From the NCBI GenBank assembly GCA_905201685.1, contig CAJKOW010000029.1:1-24548 (forward strand): DNA of 24,548 nt. Direction: 5' to 3'. The notes below the pieces were generated by a model. The model was not told the origin of the DNA, ran no database searches, and saw only the letters and a program-made list of their open reading frames with translations. Both the position numbers and the translations under genes were made by a program. Positions within the stretch are counted from its first letter, which is position 1, and every line of letters starts with the position of its first letter. Shown one piece after another: positions 13,607 through 22,242 of the stretch. This DNA is from an uncultured Bacteroides sp. (lineage in GTDB: Bacteria > Bacteroidota > Bacteroidia > Bacteroidales > Bacteroidaceae).

Positions 13607-14905
13607 TTAGAGTTTTCTGTTGTCTATCACTCGTTTGGCTTTACCTACACTCCGTTCAATGCTTCTTGGTTCGACTAAGCGTACGTTGACACTTAATCCT
13701 AAAACACTTTGCAGGCGTGCCGTGAGCTTCTTCTTCATCGACAGCATTTTGTTTATCTCGTCTGAATAGAATTCAGGGCGAACTTCTACCTGCAACTCCA
13801 TGGTGTCCGTATTGTTTTTCCTGTCAACTACCAGCAGGTAATGTGGTTCGAATTCGGGCATTTCGAGTATTACAGATTCGATTTGAGTGGGGAAAACATT
13901 TACTCCTCTGATAATCAGCATGTCGTCGCTTCGTCCTAAAATCCGGTCCATACGTACCAATGTACGTCCGCAAGGACATTTATCATAGTGCAATGCTGTC
14001 AGATCCTTGGTTCGGTAGCGGAGTAGTGGCATACCCTCTTTAGTCAGATGAGTAAACACTAATTCACCAGTCTCTCCCGGTGCCACCGGTTCCAGTGTTT
14101 GAGGATCTACAATTTCCGGAAAAAAGTGATCTTCATTCAAGTGCGTACCATTTTGGCATTCGCATTCATATCCTACTCCGGGACCGGCAATCTCGCTTAA
14201 TCCGTAAATGTCGTATGCCTTTATACCTAATTTTGCTTCTATTTCTTTACGCATATTTTCGGTCCAGGGTTCTGCACCAAATGCTCCGGCCCTTAAGTGA
14301 AATTCTTCGCGCGGTAATTTGGAGTCTTTGATGGCATCGGCCAAGTACAAGGCATACGAAGGAGTACAGCATAATACGGTAGAGCCAAAGTCGTGCATCA
14401 GAGTGATTTGTTTTTCAGTGTTTCCGCTGGACATCGGAATGACTGATGCTCCAATGTTTTCGGCTCCTGCATGTGCTCCCAATCCTCCTGTAAACAAACC
14501 GTATCCATAAGAAATCTGGAAAATATCAGAAGGACCGGCGCCGTAGGCCGTAAAGGCACGCGACAGACATTCGGCCCATACTGAAAGATCTTTACGGGTA
14601 TAACCGACCACGGTTGGCTTGCCGGTTGTACCAGAAGAAGCATGTATTCGTACAATCTGACTCATCGGCACAGCACACAGTCCGAACGGGTAGTTATCCC
14701 TCAAATCGTATTTGGTGGTAAAGGGTAGCTTGACAATGTCGCTTATATCGTTAATATCATCCGGTGTTATGCCTAACTCCTGCATTTTTTTGCGATAGAA
14801 AGGAGTGTCATGATATACGCGCTCTACAGTTTTTTTTAGGCGAATGCTTTGGATCTTACGGAGGTTTTCACGATCCATACATTCAATGTTCTCATTCCAA
14901 ATCAT
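13607..14905 (-). CDS. paaK: Phenylacetate-CoA ligase (aryl-CoA synthetase)
   Basis: This 432-residue adenylate-forming enzyme of the PaaK family has phosphate-loop motif SSGTTGKPTVV (90-100), the mid-domain motif YGLSEIAGPGVGYEC (about 238-252) and a C-terminal lid domain with DDMLIIRGVNVFPTQIE. It activates phenylacetate or a similar aryl acetate to the CoA thioester using ATP. No aerobic phenylacetate-degradation genes (paaA-E) are present. In an anaerobe the enzyme more likely belongs with 2-oxoacid oxidoreductases in aromatic amino-acid fermentation or reverse synthesis from aryl acetates. It is first in a unit with the ACT protein and is divergent from uvrB across a 142-base gap with no clear -7 match on either side. 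Confidence 0.92.
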   Translation of the reverse strand: MIWNENIECMDRENLRKIQSIRLKKTVERVYHDTPFYRKKMQELGITPDDINDISDIVKLPFTTKYDLRDNYPFGLCAVPMSQIVRIHASSGTTGKPTVVGYTRKDLSVWAECLSRAFTAYGAGPSDIFQISYGYGLFTGGLGAHAGAENIGASVIPMSSGNTEKQITLMHDFGSTVLCCTPSYALYLADAIKDSKLPREEFHLRAGAFGAEPWTENMRKEIEAKLGIKAYDIYGLSEIAGPGVGYECECQNGTHLNEDHFFPEIVDPQTLEPVAPGETGELVFTHLTKEGMPLLRYRTKDLTALHYDKCPCGRTLVRMDRILGRSDDMLIIRGVNVFPTQIESVILEMPEFEPHYLLVVDRKNNTDTMELQVEVRPEFYSDEINKMLSMKKKLTARLQSVLGLSVNVRLVEPRSIERSVGKAKRVIDNRKL

Positions 14906-15047
14906 GTGCTTTGTTGTATTAACATTAATGGTTATTAGACTTCTATTAAAGTTCCAATCTGATAGAACTTCGGTTAATTATCATCGCAAAGAAACAATTT
15001 TTTTTGTATATTTCAAAGATTTTGCCGAATATTGCTGCCTATAAAGA

Positions 15048-17123
15048 ATGAAAATGAATAAATTCGAACTGATATCTGCTTATCAGCCTACTGGAGATCA
15101 GCCAGAGGCTATTGCTCAGCTTACAGAAGGCGTGTTGGAGGGTCTTCCGGCTCAGACATTGCTTGGAGTTACAGGGTCGGGAAAAACATTCACGATTGCC
15201 AACGTCATAGCTAATGTCAATAAACCTACACTAGTGTTGAGCCATAATAAAACACTGGCGGCACAGCTTTACAGTGAATTTAAGAATTTCTTTCCCAATA
15301 ATGCTGTAGAGTATTATGTATCTTACTATGACTATTATCAGCCCGAAGCCTATTTGCCGTCTTCGGATACTTATATCGAAAAGGATCTGGCCATTAATGA
15401 CGAAATAGACAAACTGCGGTTGGCGGCTACTTCGGCATTGCTTTCCGGTCGGAAAGATGTACTCGTCGTGTCCTCTGTATCGTGCATCTATGGTATGGGA
15501 AATCCTGCTGATTTTTATAATAACGTAATAGAAATTATACAGGGTAAGAATTTCAGCCGCAATGTTTTTTTACGCCGTTTGGTCGAGAGTCTTTATGTGC
15601 GGAATGATATTGATTTGAGTCGGGGTAATTTTCGTGTAAAAGGCGATACGGTAGATATATTTTTAGCGTACTCTGATAATCTGTTGCGAGTGACCTTTTG
15701 GGGAGATGAAATAGATGGCATCGAAGAAGTGGATCCGGTAAGCGGCGTGGTAATAGGTCGTTTTGATTCTTATAAGATATATCCAGCCAATCTTTTTATG
15801 ACGACCAAAGAGGCTACTTTGCGCGCAATTCATGAAATAGAGGATGATTTACACAAACAGGTGCAGTGGTTTGAGGAACAAGGACGATCGTTAGAAGCTA
15901 AGCGGCTTCAAGAGCGAGTCACCTATGATATGGAAATGATACGTGAGTTGGGGCATTGTTCCGGTATCGAAAACTATTCCCGTTATTTTGACGGTCGGGC
16001 GGCTGGTACACGTCCTTATTGTTTATTGGATTTTTTCCCTGATGATTTCCTGATTGTTATTGACGAGAGCCATGTCAGTGTTCCGCAAATACGCGCGATG
16101 TATGGAGGCGATCGTGCGCGTAAGATCAATCTGGTGGAATACGGTTTCCGTCTTTCGGCAGCCATGGACAATCGTCCGTTGAAGTTTGATGAGTTTGAAG
16201 CCTTGGCCAAACAAGTCATCTATGTCAGTGCAACTCCGGCCGATTATGAATTGGCGAAATCGGAAGGAATTGTTGTAGAACAGGTTATTCGTCCTACAGG
16301 TCTGTTGGATCCGGTGATTGAAGTTCGTCCCAGTCTTAATCAGATTGACGATCTTATGGAAGAAATCCAAATTAGGATTGAACGTAACGAGCGGACATTG
16401 GTGACCACGCTGACAAAACGAATGGCGGAAGAACTGACAGAGTATTTGTTGAACAACGATATCAGGTGCAGCTATATTCATAGTGATGTAGAAACTTTTG
16501 AGAGAGTCAAGATTATGAGTGCTTTGCGTGAAGGAGAATATGATGTCCTGGTTGGCGTCAATCTGTTGCGCGAAGGGCTGGACTTACCCGAGGTATCCCT
16601 TGTGGCAATTCTTGATGCGGACAAGGAGGGATTCTTACGTTCTCACCGTTCGTTGACTCAGACGGCCGGCCGTGCAGCACGTAACGTCAACGGCATGGTC
16701 ATCATGTATGCTGATCGCATTACGGAAAGCATGCAGCTTACGATCAACGAGACCAATCGTCGGCGTGAGAAGCAGTTGAAATACAATGAAGAACACGGCA
16801 TTACTCCTCAGCAGATCAAAAAGGCCGCCAACTTGAATGTCTTTACTGTCGCTGCAGAGGGTTCCGATACTTCCAAAACGGCAGCCCCCGCATCGTGTGA
16901 TAAGGTTTCTGCAAGCTCTCCCCGCCCCTATGTGGAACAAGAGACAAGCACGCATATGGCAGCAGATCCTATCGTTCAGTATATGACCCGTGAACAATTG
17001 GAAAAGAGTATTGAACGGACCAAGAAGCTAATGCAAGAAGCTGCCAAGAAACTTGATTTTATTGAGGCAGCCCAATATCGGGACGAGATTCTTTCTTTAG
17101 AAGAATTGCTAAAGAAGAAATAG
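15048..17123 (+). CDS. uvrB: UvrABC excinuclease subunit B
   Basis: This 691-residue helicase-like protein has Walker A GVTGSGKT (40-47), the tyrosine-rich beta-hairpin YYVSYYDYYQPEAYLP (89-104) that clamps damaged DNA, the Walker B box DESH (339-342), motif VI QTAGRAARN (538-546) and a C-terminal UVR domain (about 646-688) that contacts UvrC. UvrB receives the lesion from UvrA, verifies it and recruits UvrC. A flexible Ser/Ala/Thr-rich linker at about 603-640 precedes the UVR domain. ATG 15048 is chosen. A second ATG two codons later (15054) is equally possible. The gene appears monocistronic and ends at a long hairpin. Confidence 0.97.
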   Translation: MKMNKFELISAYQPTGDQPEAIAQLTEGVLEGLPAQTLLGVTGSGKTFTIANVIANVNKPTLVLSHNKTLAAQLYSEFKNFFPNNAVEYYVSYYDYYQPEAYLPSSDTYIEKDLAINDEIDKLRLAATSALLSGRKDVLVVSSVSCIYGMGNPADFYNNVIEIIQGKNFSRNVFLRRLVESLYVRNDIDLSRGNFRVKGDTVDIFLAYSDNLLRVTFWGDEIDGIEEVDPVSGVVIGRFDSYKIYPANLFMTTKEATLRAIHEIEDDLHKQVQWFEEQGRSLEAKRLQERVTYDMEMIRELGHCSGIENYSRYFDGRAAGTRPYCLLDFFPDDFLIVIDESHVSVPQIRAMYGGDRARKINLVEYGFRLSAAMDNRPLKFDEFEALAKQVIYVSATPADYELAKSEGIVVEQVIRPTGLLDPVIEVRPSLNQIDDLMEEIQIRIERNERTLVTTLTKRMAEELTEYLLNNDIRCSYIHSDVETFERVKIMSALREGEYDVLVGVNLLREGLDLPEVSLVAILDADKEGFLRSHRSLTQTAGRAARNVNGMVIMYADRITESMQLTINETNRRREKQLKYNEEHGITPQQIKKAANLNVFTVAAEGSDTSKTAAPASCDKVSASSPRPYVEQETSTHMAADPIVQYMTREQLEKSIERTKKLMQEAAKKLDFIEAAQYRDEILSLEELLKKK

Positions 17124-17196
17124 ACAAAAGGCTGTATCAACATAGATAGTACGATTGGAAAACCGAGGGTATTATCTAATTGATGCAGCCTTTGTC
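17123..17196. terminator. Long hairpin terminator after uvrB
   Basis: GACAAAAGGCTGTATCAA (17123-17140) pairs with TTGATGCAGCCTTTGTC (17180-17196) with one bulge and one mismatch. Further weak pairing lies inside. It begins inside the uvrB stop codon and lies between the convergent uvrB and eda genes. The 3' tail is only moderately T-rich. Confidence 0.6.
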
Positions 17197-17240
17197 CCTT
17201 TAAAAAACACCTTTAAACAAAACGAATTTATATACAAATG

Positions 17241-17909
17241 TTACTTTCTTGCTTCTGCAATGTAACCTAATGCCTCTTTACATTTGTCAGTAATATAAGC
17301 CCAGTCTTCTGCTGCGATTTTGTCTTTCGGAAAGAGCTTGGATCCCATGCCAACACAATATACACCTGCTTTAATCCAAGCAGTCAGGTTTTCCTGAGTA
17401 GGTTCTACACCGCCTGTTACCATCAGTTTGGACCATGGCATCGGCGCAAGCATTCCTTTTACCAATTTAGGACCAAGAACATCACCCGGGAAGATTTTGC
17501 AAAGGTCGCAACCGACTTCTTGCGCAAAACCTACCTCTGATACGCTGCCACAACCCGGTGTATAAGGAACTAAACGGCGATTGCAAACTTTGGCTATTTC
17601 AGGATTAAACAGCGGGCCTACTACAAAGTTGGCACCTAACTGCAGGTAAAGAGCAGCTGTAGCCGGATCGACAACAGAGCCTACTCCCATGGCCAGATCG
17701 GGACATTCTTTGGCTGCGAACTTTATTACTTCGGTGAAGACTTCGTGTGCGAAATCTCCACGATTGGTAAATTCGAAAGCGCGTACACCGCCTTCATAAC
17801 AGGCCTTTACTACTTTCTTAGCGATTTCAGCATCTTTGTGATAGAACACCGGAACCATTCCTGTTGAACCTATTTTATCAAGTACTGCAATTTTATCAAA
17901 TTTTGCCAT
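17241..17909 (-). CDS. eda: KHG/KDPG aldolase
   Basis: This 222-residue class I aldolase is read from ATG 17909 (MAKFDKIAVLDKIG). An upstream in-frame ATG at 17972 would add 21 residues overlapping the kdgK 3' end, and the family start argues for the shorter form. Catalytic features are E46 and R50 (AFEFTNR), PYTPGCGS (115-122) and the Schiff-base lysine K138 (LCKIFPGD). It splits 2-keto-3-deoxy-6-phosphogluconate into pyruvate and glyceraldehyde-3-phosphate, the last step of hexuronate breakdown. It follows kdgK by 37 bases on the same strand, so both share the kdgK promoter and its LacI-type operator. Confidence 0.93.
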   Translation of the reverse strand: MAKFDKIAVLDKIGSTGMVPVFYHKDAEIAKKVVKACYEGGVRAFEFTNRGDFAHEVFTEVIKFAAKECPDLAMGVGSVVDPATAALYLQLGANFVVGPLFNPEIAKVCNRRLVPYTPGCGSVSEVGFAQEVGCDLCKIFPGDVLGPKLVKGMLAPMPWSKLMVTGGVEPTQENLTAWIKAGVYCVGMGSKLFPKDKIAAEDWAYITDKCKEALGYIAEARK

Positions 17910-17946
17910 TTTCTTCAGTTTTATTTTATCGTAATCAGCTTCTATT

Positions 17947-18972
17947 TTATCTTTGTACACGTCCGCTTGCATCGCCGCCGGCCAATGCTTCTACTTCCTC
18001 GGCAGATACCATGTTGAAATCACCGTTAATGGTATGTTTCAAAGCAGAGGCTGCCACAGCAAATTCAAGTGCCGATCCCTGGTCGGGTTTTGTCAGCAGA
18101 CCGTGAATGATTCCACCGGAGAATGAGTCACCACCTCCTACGCGATCGATAATCGGATTGATATCGTAATGCTTGGATTCATAGAACTCTTTACCGTTGT
18201 AGATCATAGCCTTCCATCCGTTGTGAGTAGCAGAGTAAGACTCACGCAATGTAGATACTACATATTTGAAGCCGAACTCTTCTGCCATGGCCTTGAAGAT
18301 ACCTTTGTAACCTTCTGCATCGGTTTTTCCACCTTCTACATCTGCATCGGGCTTGAATCCTAAACAGAGTTCAGCGTCTTCTTCATTGCCAATGCAGACA
18401 TCCACATACTTCATCAAAGGTTTCATGATGGATTGTGCTTTTTCTTTTGTCCACAGTTTCTTACGGAAATTCAGATCGACAGAAACAATGACATTATGCC
18501 GTTTGGCTGCTTCACAAGCCAGACGCGTCAACTCTGCTGCCTTGTCCGAGATAGCAGGTGTGATGCCGGACCAATGGAACCAATCGGCTCCTTTCATAAT
18601 CTCATCGAAATCGAAATCCTCAGGGTCGGCTTCGGCTATGGCTGAATGTGCACGGTCGTATATCACTTTGCTGGGGCGCATGGATGCTCCGGTCTCTAAA
18701 TAATAGATTCCTACACGGTCTCCACCGCGTGCTATAAAGTCGGTCTTTACACCATATCTGCGCAGAGCATTCACTGCCGACTGGCCGATTTCGTGTTTAG
18801 GCAATTTGGTAACAAAGTATGCATCGTGACCATAGTTGGCACAACTGACAGCTACGTTGGCTTCTCCTCCTCCATATACAACATCAAAAGAGTCAGACTG
18901 AACAAAACGGGTATTTCCCGGAGTAGATAGTCTAAGCATGATTTCACCTAATGTAACGACTTTCTTTCCCAT
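17947..18972 (-). CDS. kdgK: 2-keto-3-deoxygluconate kinase (PfkB family)
   Basis: This 341-residue ribokinase/PfkB sugar kinase has an N-terminal substrate region with GGGEANVA (34-41) and the C-terminal signature DRVGGGDSFSGG (276-287), where D282 is the catalytic base of the GxGD motif. The start MGKKVVTLGEIMLRL matches KDG kinases. It phosphorylates 2-keto-3-deoxygluconate to KDPG, between UxaA and Eda. Substrate assignment rests on the neighbouring uxaA and eda genes as well as the motifs. The leader is about 135 bases and contains a small hairpin (TAGCTT 19027-19032 with AAGCTA 19043-19048). Confidence 0.92.
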   Translation of the reverse strand: MGKKVVTLGEIMLRLSTPGNTRFVQSDSFDVVYGGGEANVAVSCANYGHDAYFVTKLPKHEIGQSAVNALRRYGVKTDFIARGGDRVGIYYLETGASMRPSKVIYDRAHSAIAEADPEDFDFDEIMKGADWFHWSGITPAISDKAAELTRLACEAAKRHNVIVSVDLNFRKKLWTKEKAQSIMKPLMKYVDVCIGNEEDAELCLGFKPDADVEGGKTDAEGYKGIFKAMAEEFGFKYVVSTLRESYSATHNGWKAMIYNGKEFYESKHYDINPIIDRVGGGDSFSGGIIHGLLTKPDQGSALEFAVAASALKHTINGDFNMVSAEEVEALAGGDASGRVQR

Positions 18973-19105
18973 AATATTTCTATTTTATTTAATATATAAC
19001 AATAAAGTATCTTTCAATTTATTATATAGCTTCTGTTTTTACAAGCTAAAACACTGAAATAATGAACAATAGGAGTTATTTATGTTCTATCATCCATTGC
19101 TTTCG

Positions 19106-19117
19106 TGTGCGGGCACA
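19106..19117. promoter_or_regulatory. Candidate LacI-family operator O1 at the kdgK promoter
   Basis: The dyad TGTGC-GG-GCACA lies in a 14-base sequence GTGTGCGGGCACAA repeated exactly at 19187-19200. It overlaps the predicted kdgK -7 element and transcription start, where a bound repressor would block initiation. Confidence 0.7.
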
Positions 19118-19144
19118 AAGGTACAACTTTTTTTGAAATACAAA
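19116..19144 (-). promoter_or_regulatory. Predicted kdgK-eda promoter
   Basis: The minus strand reads TACCTTTG (19116-19123), an exact -7 match, with TTTG 17 bases upstream (19141-19144). That spacing is slightly short. The expected start is near 19110, inside operator O1. Confidence 0.5.
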
Positions 19145-19161
19145 AAATTATCGTATATTTG
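19132..19161 (+). promoter_or_regulatory. Predicted promoter of the lacI-type regulator and uxaA
   Basis: TTTG (19132-19135) precedes TATATTTG (19154-19161) by 18 bases. The expected start is near 19167, placing operator O2 at about +21 to +32. The two divergent promoters therefore overlap in one compact region. Confidence 0.5.
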
Positions 19162-19187
19162 TGTCGAATATTTTAAGATTATTATTG

Positions 19188-19199
19188 TGTGCGGGCACA
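19188..19199. promoter_or_regulatory. Candidate LacI-family operator O2 upstream of the regulator gene
   Basis: This is a second exact copy of TGTGC-GG-GCACA, 82 bases from O1 and 28 bases before the regulator's start codon. It would roadblock or autoregulate the plus-strand unit and could loop with O1. Confidence 0.7.
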
Positions 19200-19227
19200 A
19201 GTTGATATAAATATTAAAAAGTCTAAG

Positions 19228-20283
19228 ATGGAAAGGGTTAGAATAAAGGATATAGCTAAAATGGCGGATGTTTCGGTAGGAACGGTGGATCGTGTTATCC
19301 ATGGCAGAAGTGGTGTATCGGAAGCAAGTCGCAAGCGGGTGGAAGAAATTCTGAAGCAACTGGATTATCAGCCTAACATGTATGCCAGTGCGTTGGCTTC
19401 CAATAAGAAATATTCATTTACCTGCCTGTTGCCGCAACACGAGAAAGGCGAATATTGGACCGATGTAGAGACCGGCATCAGACAGGCCTTGGATACTTAC
19501 TCGGACTTTAATGTCGATGCAGATATCTTGTACTATGATCCGTACGATTACCATTCGTTCGAATCGATTGCATTGAAGATTCTGAATACCGAACCCGACG
19601 GAGTGATGGTTGCTCCGACTGTCCCTAAATACACTACTCCGTTTACCGGCGAATTGACAAAAAGGAATATACCTTATATATATATAGACTCGAACATTAA
19701 AGAAGAACCTGCCCTCTCCTTCTTTGGCCAGAACTCTCATCAGAGCGGATATTTTTCGGCACGCATATTGATGCTGCTTGCAGGAAAGGACGCTCAGTCA
19801 ATAGCAATATTCCGTAAAATTAATGAAGGCATTGTAGGATCGAACCAGCAAGAACGTCGGGAGATAGGCTTTCGCAGCTATATGAGTCAGTATCATCCAT
19901 CCTGCCAGATTTTAGAATTGGATCTGCACGCCAAGCATGACACGGAAGATACCAAAATGCTGGACGAATTTTTCTGCGCACATCCGGAAGTAAAGAATGG
20001 CATTACCTTCAACTCGAAAGCATATATTATCGGTGAATATTTGCAGAAACACGGCATCGATGATTTTAATCTGATGGGATATGATTTGCTGCAGCGCAAC
20101 GTAGAGTGCCTGAAACAAGGGAGCATATTCTTTCTGATTGCACAACAGCCTACTCTGCAGGGATTCAACGGAATCAAGGCGCTATGCGACTATCTCATTT
20201 TAAAAAAAGAAGTGGCAAGGGAGAACTTCATGCCAATAGATTTGTTGACAAAAGAAAATATAGAATTCTATTACAATAAATAA
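19228..20283 (+). CDS. LacI-family transcriptional regulator of hexuronate catabolism
   Basis: This 351-residue protein is read from ATG 19228. An upstream GTG in frame (19189) would lie inside the operator and is rejected. The N-terminal LacI helix-turn-helix reads VRIKDIAKMADVSVGTVDRV (4-23), followed by the hinge region near 49-58 (QPNMYASALA). From about 62 on there is a sugar-binding periplasmic-binding-protein fold for the inducer. It is divergent from kdgK-eda and 11 bases upstream of uxaA, so a hexuronate-pathway intermediate such as KDG or altronate is the likely inducer. That is inference. Two identical dyads in its upstream region are the obvious target sites. It may act as a repressor of both arms. 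Confidence 0.9.
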   Translation: MERVRIKDIAKMADVSVGTVDRVIHGRSGVSEASRKRVEEILKQLDYQPNMYASALASNKKYSFTCLLPQHEKGEYWTDVETGIRQALDTYSDFNVDADILYYDPYDYHSFESIALKILNTEPDGVMVAPTVPKYTTPFTGELTKRNIPYIYIDSNIKEEPALSFFGQNSHQSGYFSARILMLLAGKDAQSIAIFRKINEGIVGSNQQERREIGFRSYMSQYHPSCQILELDLHAKHDTEDTKMLDEFFCAHPEVKNGITFNSKAYIIGEYLQKHGIDDFNLMGYDLLQRNVECLKQGSIFFLIAQQPTLQGFNGIKALCDYLILKKEVARENFMPIDLLTKENIEFYYNK

Positions 20284-20294
20284 AAATCTTAAAG

Positions 20295-21785
20295 ATGGAA
20301 ACCAAATACTTGAAAATCAACAAGGCTGACAATGTCGCTGTTGCTATAGTCGCGCTCAGGGCGGGAGAAACAGTAAACGTAGATGGAGTAAGCATTTGTT
20401 TGAAGGAAGATATACCTGCCGGACACAAGTTTGCTTTAAAAGACTTCTCAGAAGGAGAAAATGTCATTAAGTACGGCTACCCGATAGGTCATACGATCAA
20501 GCCGCTGAAGCAGGGGGAATGGGTGAATGAACATACGATCAAGACTAATCTGTCGGGGTTGTTGGAATATACATACAATCCGATAGATGCTTCGTTGGAC
20601 ATTCCACAACAGGGATTGACCTTCAAGGGGTATCGTCGTAAAAATGGAGATGTAGGCATACGTAACGAGATTTGGATTGTTCCTACAGTTGGATGTGTGA
20701 ATGGAATTGCCGGTCAATTGGCTGAAAGTCTTCGGAAGGAAACCGGGTGCAAAGGGGTCGATGCAATTGTGGCCTATCCCCATAATTATGGATGTTCGCA
20801 GTTGGGCGATGATCATGAAAATACAAAAAAGATATTGCGTGATATTGTTCTGCATGCCAATGCCGGTGGAGTGCTGGTTGTTGGGTTGGGATGCGAAAAT
20901 AATCAGCCTGACGTCTTCCGTGAATTTTTAGGTTCGTATGATGAAGAGCGGGTTAAATTCATGGTTGTCCAGAAGGTAGGCGATGAATACGAAGAAGGTA
21001 TGAAGTTGCTGCGTGAGTTATACGAACGTGCCAGCCAGGATAGACGGACGGACGTTCCTTTGAGTGAATTGCGGGTCGGACTGAAATGTGGTGGTTCGGA
21101 CGGATTTTCCGGAATAACAGCGAATCCGTTATTGGGGCTGTTTTCGGATTTTCTGGTTGCTCAAGGGGGAACAAGTGTACTGACGGAGGTTCCCGAAATG
21201 TTTGGGGCAGAAACTATTTTAATGAACCGTTGCCGCACGAAGGATTTGTTCGAGCAGACGGTAAAGTTGATTAATGACTTTAAGGAGTATTTCCTGAGTC
21301 ATGGCGAACCTGTGGGTGAGAATCCTTCACCTGGCAACAAGGATGGTGGTATTTCGACCCTCGAAGATAAAGCCTTAGGTTGTACGCAGAAGTGTGGAAA
21401 AAGTTATGTAGAGGGAGTACTTCCTTATGGTGAAAGATTGAAAGTGAGAGGCTTGAATTTATTGTCTGCTCCCGGAAATGATTTGGTTGCAGCAACGGCA
21501 TTGGCTTCATGCGGTTGCCATATGGTTCTTTTTACTACAGGACGCGGAACTCCCTTCGGTACTTATGTACCTACGGTGAAGATTTCCACGAATTCGGATC
21601 TGGCAAACAGAAAGCCTCAGTGGATTGATTTTAACGCCGGCGTGATTGTGGAAAATGAACCGATTGAAGATACCTGCAAGCGTTTTATTGATTTCGTGAT
21701 TAAGGTTGCAAGTGGAGAATTTGTCAACAACGAAAAGAAAGGCTATAAGGAAATTGCAATTTTCAAGACTGGCGTTACATTATAA
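20295..21785 (+). CDS. uxaA: Altronate dehydratase (UxaA family)
   Basis: This 496-residue protein has the two-part UxaA layout: an N-terminal SAF-like domain (about 1-95) and a large catalytic C-terminal domain starting near residue 108 with FKGYRRKNGDVGIRN and PTVGCVNGIAG (130-140). Conserved blocks PHNYGCSQLGDDH, LKCGGSDGFSGITANP and CTQKCGKS follow. It removes water from D-altronate to give 2-keto-3-deoxygluconate, using a metal ion (iron in studied members). The related galactarate dehydratase GarD has the same fold, but the adjacent kdgK and eda favour altronate. It starts 11 bases after the regulator stop, so it is co-transcribed with it. The upstream enzymes UxaC and UxaB are not in this window. 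Confidence 0.9.
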   Translation: METKYLKINKADNVAVAIVALRAGETVNVDGVSICLKEDIPAGHKFALKDFSEGENVIKYGYPIGHTIKPLKQGEWVNEHTIKTNLSGLLEYTYNPIDASLDIPQQGLTFKGYRRKNGDVGIRNEIWIVPTVGCVNGIAGQLAESLRKETGCKGVDAIVAYPHNYGCSQLGDDHENTKKILRDIVLHANAGGVLVVGLGCENNQPDVFREFLGSYDEERVKFMVVQKVGDEYEEGMKLLRELYERASQDRRTDVPLSELRVGLKCGGSDGFSGITANPLLGLFSDFLVAQGGTSVLTEVPEMFGAETILMNRCRTKDLFEQTVKLINDFKEYFLSHGEPVGENPSPGNKDGGISTLEDKALGCTQKCGKSYVEGVLPYGERLKVRGLNLLSAPGNDLVAATALASCGCHMVLFTTGRGTPFGTYVPTVKISTNSDLANRKPQWIDFNAGVIVENEPIEDTCKRFIDFVIKVASGEFVNNEKKGYKEIAIFKTGVTL

Positions 21786-22242
21786 AAGACTTAAGTTTCA
21801 GATTTTATGTTCCTATAGAAGTTGAGAAGTTATTACTTTGTTTTGTTGGAAGTTAAAAATTATACTATCATAAAGAAGAATTTCCGGTAGTACAATCTGT
21901 TGGTCTTTAGCTCCTACACCCGCTTTGGAGCGGCCGATATTTCATCTAACTTCTGTAAGTTTGACTTCGTCGATTTTCAATTCGCAAATTCAAGTTGCAG
22001 TTGACAAGTAACAAGTTGACGAGTTGACAAGGCGTTTGCAGCGAGCCGTCTAAAGGGCACTTTATCAAACAAGGTATTCCGGACCTTGTAAACTTGTTGA
22101 CTGAAACCTTGTCAACTAACCAAGTTGAGCAGTTGCGAAACTTAACTAATTAATATAAGTATGGGGGCTGGGCGGAAGTGTTCCTTGACTGTTTCCGTTT
22201 GGTCCTCATTTGTTTAGAAGCTATAGAAAAAATGTTTTCAGA
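21786..22242. other. Gene-free stretch with GTTGAC repeats between uxaA and the antiporter
   Basis: I see no plausible coding frame, tRNA or clear terminator and no TAnnTTTG promoter for the downstream gene. A short hairpin GCTCC/GGAGC is at 21910-21931. The GTTGAC-rich repeats at 22000-22129 and a stem ACAAGGT/ACCTTGT (22069-22075 with 22083-22089) are the main structure. Confidence 0.7.
22000..22129. repeat. Clustered GTTGAC/CAAGTTGAC direct and inverted repeats
   Basis: GTTGAC occurs at 22000-22005, 22015-22020, 22023-22028 and 22096-22101, with an inverted copy GTCAAC at 22111-22116 and a variant GTTGAG at 22124-22129. AGTTGACAAGG (22022-22032) pairs perfectly with CCTTGTCAACT (22107-22117), enclosing a smaller stem at 22069-22089. 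Confidence 0.6.

Noticed and set aside
17910..17972. N-terminal extension of Eda to ATG 17972
   Set aside because: The extension overlaps kdgK, is rich in Lys and Asp unlike aldolase N-termini, and the family start is MAKFDKIAV.
19189..19227. GTG start of the LacI-type regulator at 19189
   Set aside because: It lies inside the operator dyad and adds 13 residues before the conserved helix-turn-helix start.
22210..22242. Longer start for the NhaC-type antiporter
   Set aside because: It adds 11 polar residues not expected before the conserved N-terminus. ATG 22243 is preferred, though not proven.
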